The notes beneath the pieces are model-generated. The model saw only the letters and a list, made by a program, of their open reading frames with translations. It ran no database searches and was not told the origin of the DNA. From Branchiostoma floridae (Eukaryota > Chordata > Leptocardii > Amphioxiformes > Branchiostomatidae): DNA of 64,000 nucleotides. Where the stretch lies: positions 24,694,900 through 24,758,899 of the forward strand of contig NC_049987.1 in NCBI RefSeq assembly GCF_000003815.2. The letters are read 5' to 3'. Positions within the stretch are counted from its first letter, which is position 1. Each line of letters opens with the position of its first letter. A program made the translations under genes and the position numbers. Positions 54,301-60,300 of this stretch are shown in pieces.

Positions 54301-57300
54301 ATTGTACGAAATGGTGGAATTCTCTCAGACAACCTTTCATGAAATATGATGCAACTGAACTTTATCTGCAAGTTTGCGCCCGTCAGCTAAATGCAAGTAC
54401 AATGTAAGTGGTAGAAACATAGGAGAAATACAGTATTTGACAATGAACAGAAGAGACTACACAAGCACTAGTGTTGGCAACATCTAGAAACTTTGGATTG
54501 ACTTGCAAGAAGAAGCAGACAAAACCAACACTTTTTCTGAAATTTGTGGGTTCTTTGGCTCTATGATAGAAAGCTCATTGCAGCTAGTGTATCAAACCAG
54601 TGCACGTAGGCACTTCACACCTCTGTGGATTGAAATCATGGGGAAAATTATGACGCCCAACTGAACTTGAACCCGGGTCAAATCTCGTTTCCTGCCCTCT
54701 CCGGACTGATCCATCATTGTCCACAACAAAAGGATGACGTACCGCCGCGCCGTGCACACTTGGTTTCCTCACTGAAGAACTCACTGATAAAACACATCCA
54801 TAACATGGCCAACAGGTTCTAGCTAACCAACCCTGGAGACATACATAACGTGCTCTTTTGTGGGCCACTTTGGCAATAATGTTGAAGAATGGAGCAAATC
54901 ACTCTAATGCCTTGCCAGCAATTGTTTGATATACTGAAATAGAAATTATTTATTTATCCATCATATTTCATTTGTAAGTGTTTACTTTATAATATTACAT
55001 GATGTCAAATGTGTTCTGCTACTGCAGTGGTTTGGATATGTTTGTTCGTTGGTTCAGACCTTTGTAAGTTATAGTGCCCAGTGGCACATAGGTCAGCAAG
55101 TTTCCTGGCTGTTTCTGTAGCAGGGTATGTTTTTACAGGGAGGGGTTGCTAGCCCTTCCCCTTACACATTTACTAGGTACCTCCTCAAACATAGGACCCC
55201 CATTTTATCGAAATACAGGTACAGCGCCAACCGAGGTGCCCTTCCCAGGATTAGAACCACTGTGTCTTAAATATCAACTAATTGGAACCAGGATCTCAAC
55301 TGTGAAGTTGCTACCAGTCGAGCTACAGGGACATCCCTACAAGATAAAAAAAGTAAAAGTTGCCTGTACATCTGAAACAGATGATTAAGGGTGGTGCCCT
55401 TCTCTCTTTCTATAGCCCTTGGGCCACACATTTGTGCTACAGCAGAGGGCTGGTCCGCTGGTAGTGATGTGTGTTTAACTTCCGTACTCTTCCTCATTAG
55501 TGCTGAGTGCTAAGCAGAGAAAGCAGCATGTACCATTTTAAAAGTCTTTGGTATGACTCAACCGATGATCGAAATCACAACCTACCAAGTTTTTGCAATC
55601 CCTACAAGGATATTGTATAACTTAAGCTGTAAATTTCAGCAAGATCTAATCACATAGGCCTTGCCCTTCAACGCACCCCATATCCGTTAACTTGTACTCT
55701 TACTCCCACAGGCGATGCATTTGTACTTCTGATTTATATCAAGAGCACTCGAGAACGAGGTCAACAAAATAAAAATTGGCATCGACAAAGATTTGGGGGC
55801 ATCAAACCACCTTAATGCAATACGCCATAAAATCAAATATGTACTCTGCAAAAATTCAAGCACTTCTGCATCGTTATGAACATTCTAAGTCCATCCTCAC
55901 GTCCATAATCCTAATAAAATAGCGTTAAAACAAAAATGATACAAAATGATATTGACTTCGACAAAGATTTGGAGCCCATCAAGCTACCATCACGATACAA
56001 GTAGACATAAAATCGAAGATATGTCTCCAGAAGTTAGAGCAATTCAGCGTCTTTATGAAGAATATGACACCATAATCCTACCATTAAACGTTCGGCGCTG
56101 ACGTGTGTCACCTTTCTATCTGCCTAAGTACAGATCTGTGGATATGATAGGACGGAGAGTTCTGACATTTTGACGGAAGGGTCTAAGGTGAGAGGATGGA
56201 TGTTTATAAGAGGCTGTTGGGCTGGCTTGTGGTCGCCGTAGCAATATCGCCCCAATCTCACCTTCCCCCGGGTCTTAACAGGAAATGGGCAAAATCACGC
56301 CACGATGTCAGGTCTTGATCGTGACTTAGGGGACCTGTAGGAAGGCATTTGTTGCACTTCTTGTATGTTTCAAGGCTGCTTGGGAGGTCTTAATATCATG
56401 ATGGTATTTTTGACTTTTGCTGTGTTGGCATTATTGTAAGTTGCGGTACTGACACTGGGGGCACTAGTATGCTGAAAATCCACTCAAAGATATGGATTTG
56501 TTATAAGGTTATGGTGGGAAAGTTTGTAATTTTAATGATGGTACAGCTTGAAGTAAATCTGTAACGCTGTTTCATTTTAAAGAAATGAGTCCAGTACACT
56601 AGCATTGGCCGTTTTGATCGTCAGGTTATGATCGTAACTTAGGGAACCTGTAGGGAGGCATTTGTTGCACTTCTTGTATGTTTCGAGGCTGCTTGGGAGG
56701 TCTTAATATCATGGTGGTATTTTTTACTTTTGCTGTGTTGGCATTATTGTAAGTTGCGGTACTGACACCGTGGGCACTAGTATGCTGAAAATCCACTCAA
56801 AGATATGGGTTTGTTATAAGGTTATGGTGAGAAAGTTTGTAATTTTGATGATGGTAAAGTAAAGTAAATCTGTAACGCTGTTTCATTTTAAAGAAATGAG
56901 TCCAGTACACTAGCATCGGCTGTTTTGATCGTCAGGTCGCGATCGTGACTTAGGGAACCTGTAGGGAGGCATTTGTTGCACTTCTTGTATGTTTCAAGGC
57001 TGCTTGGAAGGTCTTATGTTATGACTTATGTGTTACTTTTTGCTGTGTTTGCATAATAGCCTCTACTTGACTCCTGAGGAACAAGTACTATGCAATAAAT
57101 TAAACTTAGATTATGATCAAATACGATTGTAATTTTGATAGCTGCACAGCTTGAGGTACTCAAAATGATGAATTTTTTGTATATTAGTAGTTTTCTTTCT
57201 GAACACAAAGTCATCTACTATAAATCAATAAAACTATTAGTCTATTTAATAAGAGGTGGCCAATGCAACCTATTGACCTACATGTACACTGACATTTTTT

Positions 57301-60300
57301 TAATGTTTCATATCTAAGCTGGAGGAACTGGAATTCATTAGTTCCAGAATACTGTAAATGCAATTAAGTTCGCAAGGATTTAATTTCGCGGTAGCGGGAG
57401 AAGGACTTTTTCGCGATGGTTTTAAGTTCGCGGTAGCACAATGCACTGTAATCTCTTACTGCTATGGAAAAATGTTTGCGGTGGTTTAAAATTCGGGGTG
57501 AAGCAGCCACCGAGAAAATTGCAAACGTTAAACCACCGCGAACATTTCTGCATTTACAGTACCTTGAACATATATCTGCCAGATGAGGTAGGCTAAAGGC
57601 TTAAGGCTACTGCCTACAGTCATACATCATCTTATCACTTTATCAGGAGCACTATACCGTTTTATTACTGCACAGTTTATTGTATGTCAGCTTCCGTTGT
57701 TTTATTAGCCATCAGCATATTGTATGTCAGCAGTTTTCAGACATTATCATGGATTTCACACAGCCATACGTCATTTCCCTGCCAGGCTCATGTAGAAGTA
57801 ATGGCCTCTTATGGTACTGAATGTGGATTAGCTTTAACAGGGCTCAAAATCTGGCTTAACAATATCTATGTTTATGAGCATTGTCTATCTTTACTTTTGG
57901 GATCGCAAATGTCACATTGCTTCTATGTAAAAGTTTTGGGAGTGAACTCTAAGCCCACGTTTCAACGTGCTGTGTTACATTCAACGTTTTATGTACCTTA
58001 GCAACATGTCATGTGATGAGTTGTACATCATGTACTTTAAGATAGTAAAACTCGCTTCGACCTGCAAGTCAAGATCTTGCCTAAACTTTGACGTGAATCA
58101 TACTTGTTTCATTAAGAAAGACTTAGTTCCCGCTGTATCCCCATAAAATCTGTCGACTTTTATGTAGTCCAAATACCTTGGCTGCAACAGCTATAAAGGC
58201 CAGTAATTAAAAAAAAGTACAGCGTACCTGAAAGAAAGAAGTTTCCTCAAGAGTGTCTTTGTGTGTTCTTTGTACCTAACATAGCTTCTGTCTTCTCTGT
58301 TAGAGATAAGAAAGTGAAACTGTAGCTATTCAGTGAGGTTAACTCCTTCGGTCTCACTTTCACTTTGTTTATCTGAAAATGTTGTGGGTGAGAATTTGAA
58401 GCCTATGTTTCAATGTACTGTAATACTTGTGGTGTTTGACGTTAGTTGTACATCATGTACTTAAACATAGTAAAACTTTCTTCAAGATCTTGTGTAAGAC
58501 ATGAATTCATACTTGTTTCATTAAGAAAGACTTAGTTCCTGCTGAATCGCCATAAAACCTGTTGACTTTTATACAGTCCAAATCCTTTAGAAGTAGCAGC
58601 TACCAAGGCAAGTAATATAAGAAAGTGAAACTTGCCTGTAGAAAGAAATCTTTAAGTTAGTTATTTCTTAAAGAAAGACTTGTGTGCTCACACCGTATCG
58701 CCGCAAAACTTCTCGACTTTCATGTAGTCTGAATTCTTAGGAAGCAACAACTATCAAGATAAGTAATAAAAAACACTTGCCTGTAGAAGGAAATCTTGTC
58801 TTGATCTTACTTGTTTCCTCAAGACTTAGTTCCCAATTGTCTTGCCATAAAATCTGTCGACTTTTATGGAAGCAACAGCTATCATGGCCAGTCATAAAAG
58901 ACAGTAAAACCTGCCTGTAGAAAGAAAACTTGTCTTTATCTTTAAAGTTACTTGTTTCTCCAAGAAAGACTTTCTGTGCTCTCACCGTAACGCCATAAAA
59001 CTTGTCAACTTTCATGTAGTCTTAATCCTTTGGAAGAAACAGCTACCAAGGCAAGTAATGAAAGAAAGTAAAACTTGATTGTAGAAAGAAAACTTGACTT
59101 AATCTTTCTTGTTTCCTGAAGAAAGACTGTTTTTTCACCGTATCGCTATAAAACGTGTCAACTTTCATTTAGTCTGAGTCCCCCAGAAACAACCAGCTAT
59201 CCAGGACAGTAATAGGCTTCTTATCAAGGTGGCTTAAGACCGCCTACCTGGTAAAAGTACAATTGGCAGACGGAAAATGAGACCATTCCTTCTTAAGAAG
59301 CTCAGAGATTGCGTATTGAGCGTTTGGGTGCTCCTGGTAATCACCCATTGTGTGCTGTGGGCTCGCTTGTCTGGTTTTGTTAAAGTAGGAGGTACTTATC
59401 AGGGTGTAGATCTTAAAGAGGATGCACTACTTACATTGGGAGAGATTCGGAACGACAGTTTCTTATCCAGGAAACTCTTACTTTTGTATTTATAGACTGG
59501 CACAGTGAGTAGAGTGGTCACCTTGCATTCAGTAGGTCTTGAGTTTGATCCTTGTTCGAGTCATACCAAAGACTTTGAAGAAAATTGGTACATGCTGCTT
59601 TAACTTAAGCACGCAGGAGTTGGGAAAGACCCAAAGTTATAGTTGAACACACACCACTACCTGTGGACTTAGCCCCCAGCTATATTGATGGCACAAAGTT
59701 GTGTGGCCCAAGGGCTATTGAAACGGAGATTGGCACGGCCCTATGTACCATTTGGTGATTGCTACATATTCTGCTGTCAGGTATTTCCAATGTGTTGACT
59801 TAAAATCTAACAATGTTTTTGTACACTTGCTTTAAAGAACTGAATAAGAAATAAAGGACTGCCTTAGTTTTGTTATCGAATGGTCTTGAGGCATGGCATA
59901 AAATACTGTAAATGAAGTTAAGTTCGCGGGATTTAATTTCGCGGTAGCGGAAAAATGGACTTTTCGCGGTGGTTTTAATTTCGCAGTAGCACCATGCACT
60001 GCAGTCTCTTACTGTTATGGAAAAATGTTCGCGGTGGTTTTAAATTCGCGGTGAAGCGGCCGCCGCGAAAACCGCGAACATTAATCCACCGCGAACATTT
60101 CTGCATTTACAGTAGTAGCTGGGGGGGGGGTGACAAGCTATTAAGCCAAGGGACTATAACAGAGCTGGTGGCAGTTGGCTGTGAAATAAAACAATACCAG
60201 GGAGTCAATTAAAGAGAGATGTGGCCGAGATAAATTTTTAATGATCTCATATCCAATTTGCAATACTATAGAACATCTACATAGATGTTACAAAGAGCCA

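Noticed and set aside
56197-56320. ATG frame with a hydrophobic start ([18 protein letters not shown])
   Set aside because: The available GT sites give phase 1 or 2, which do not match exon 29, and the frame then stops.
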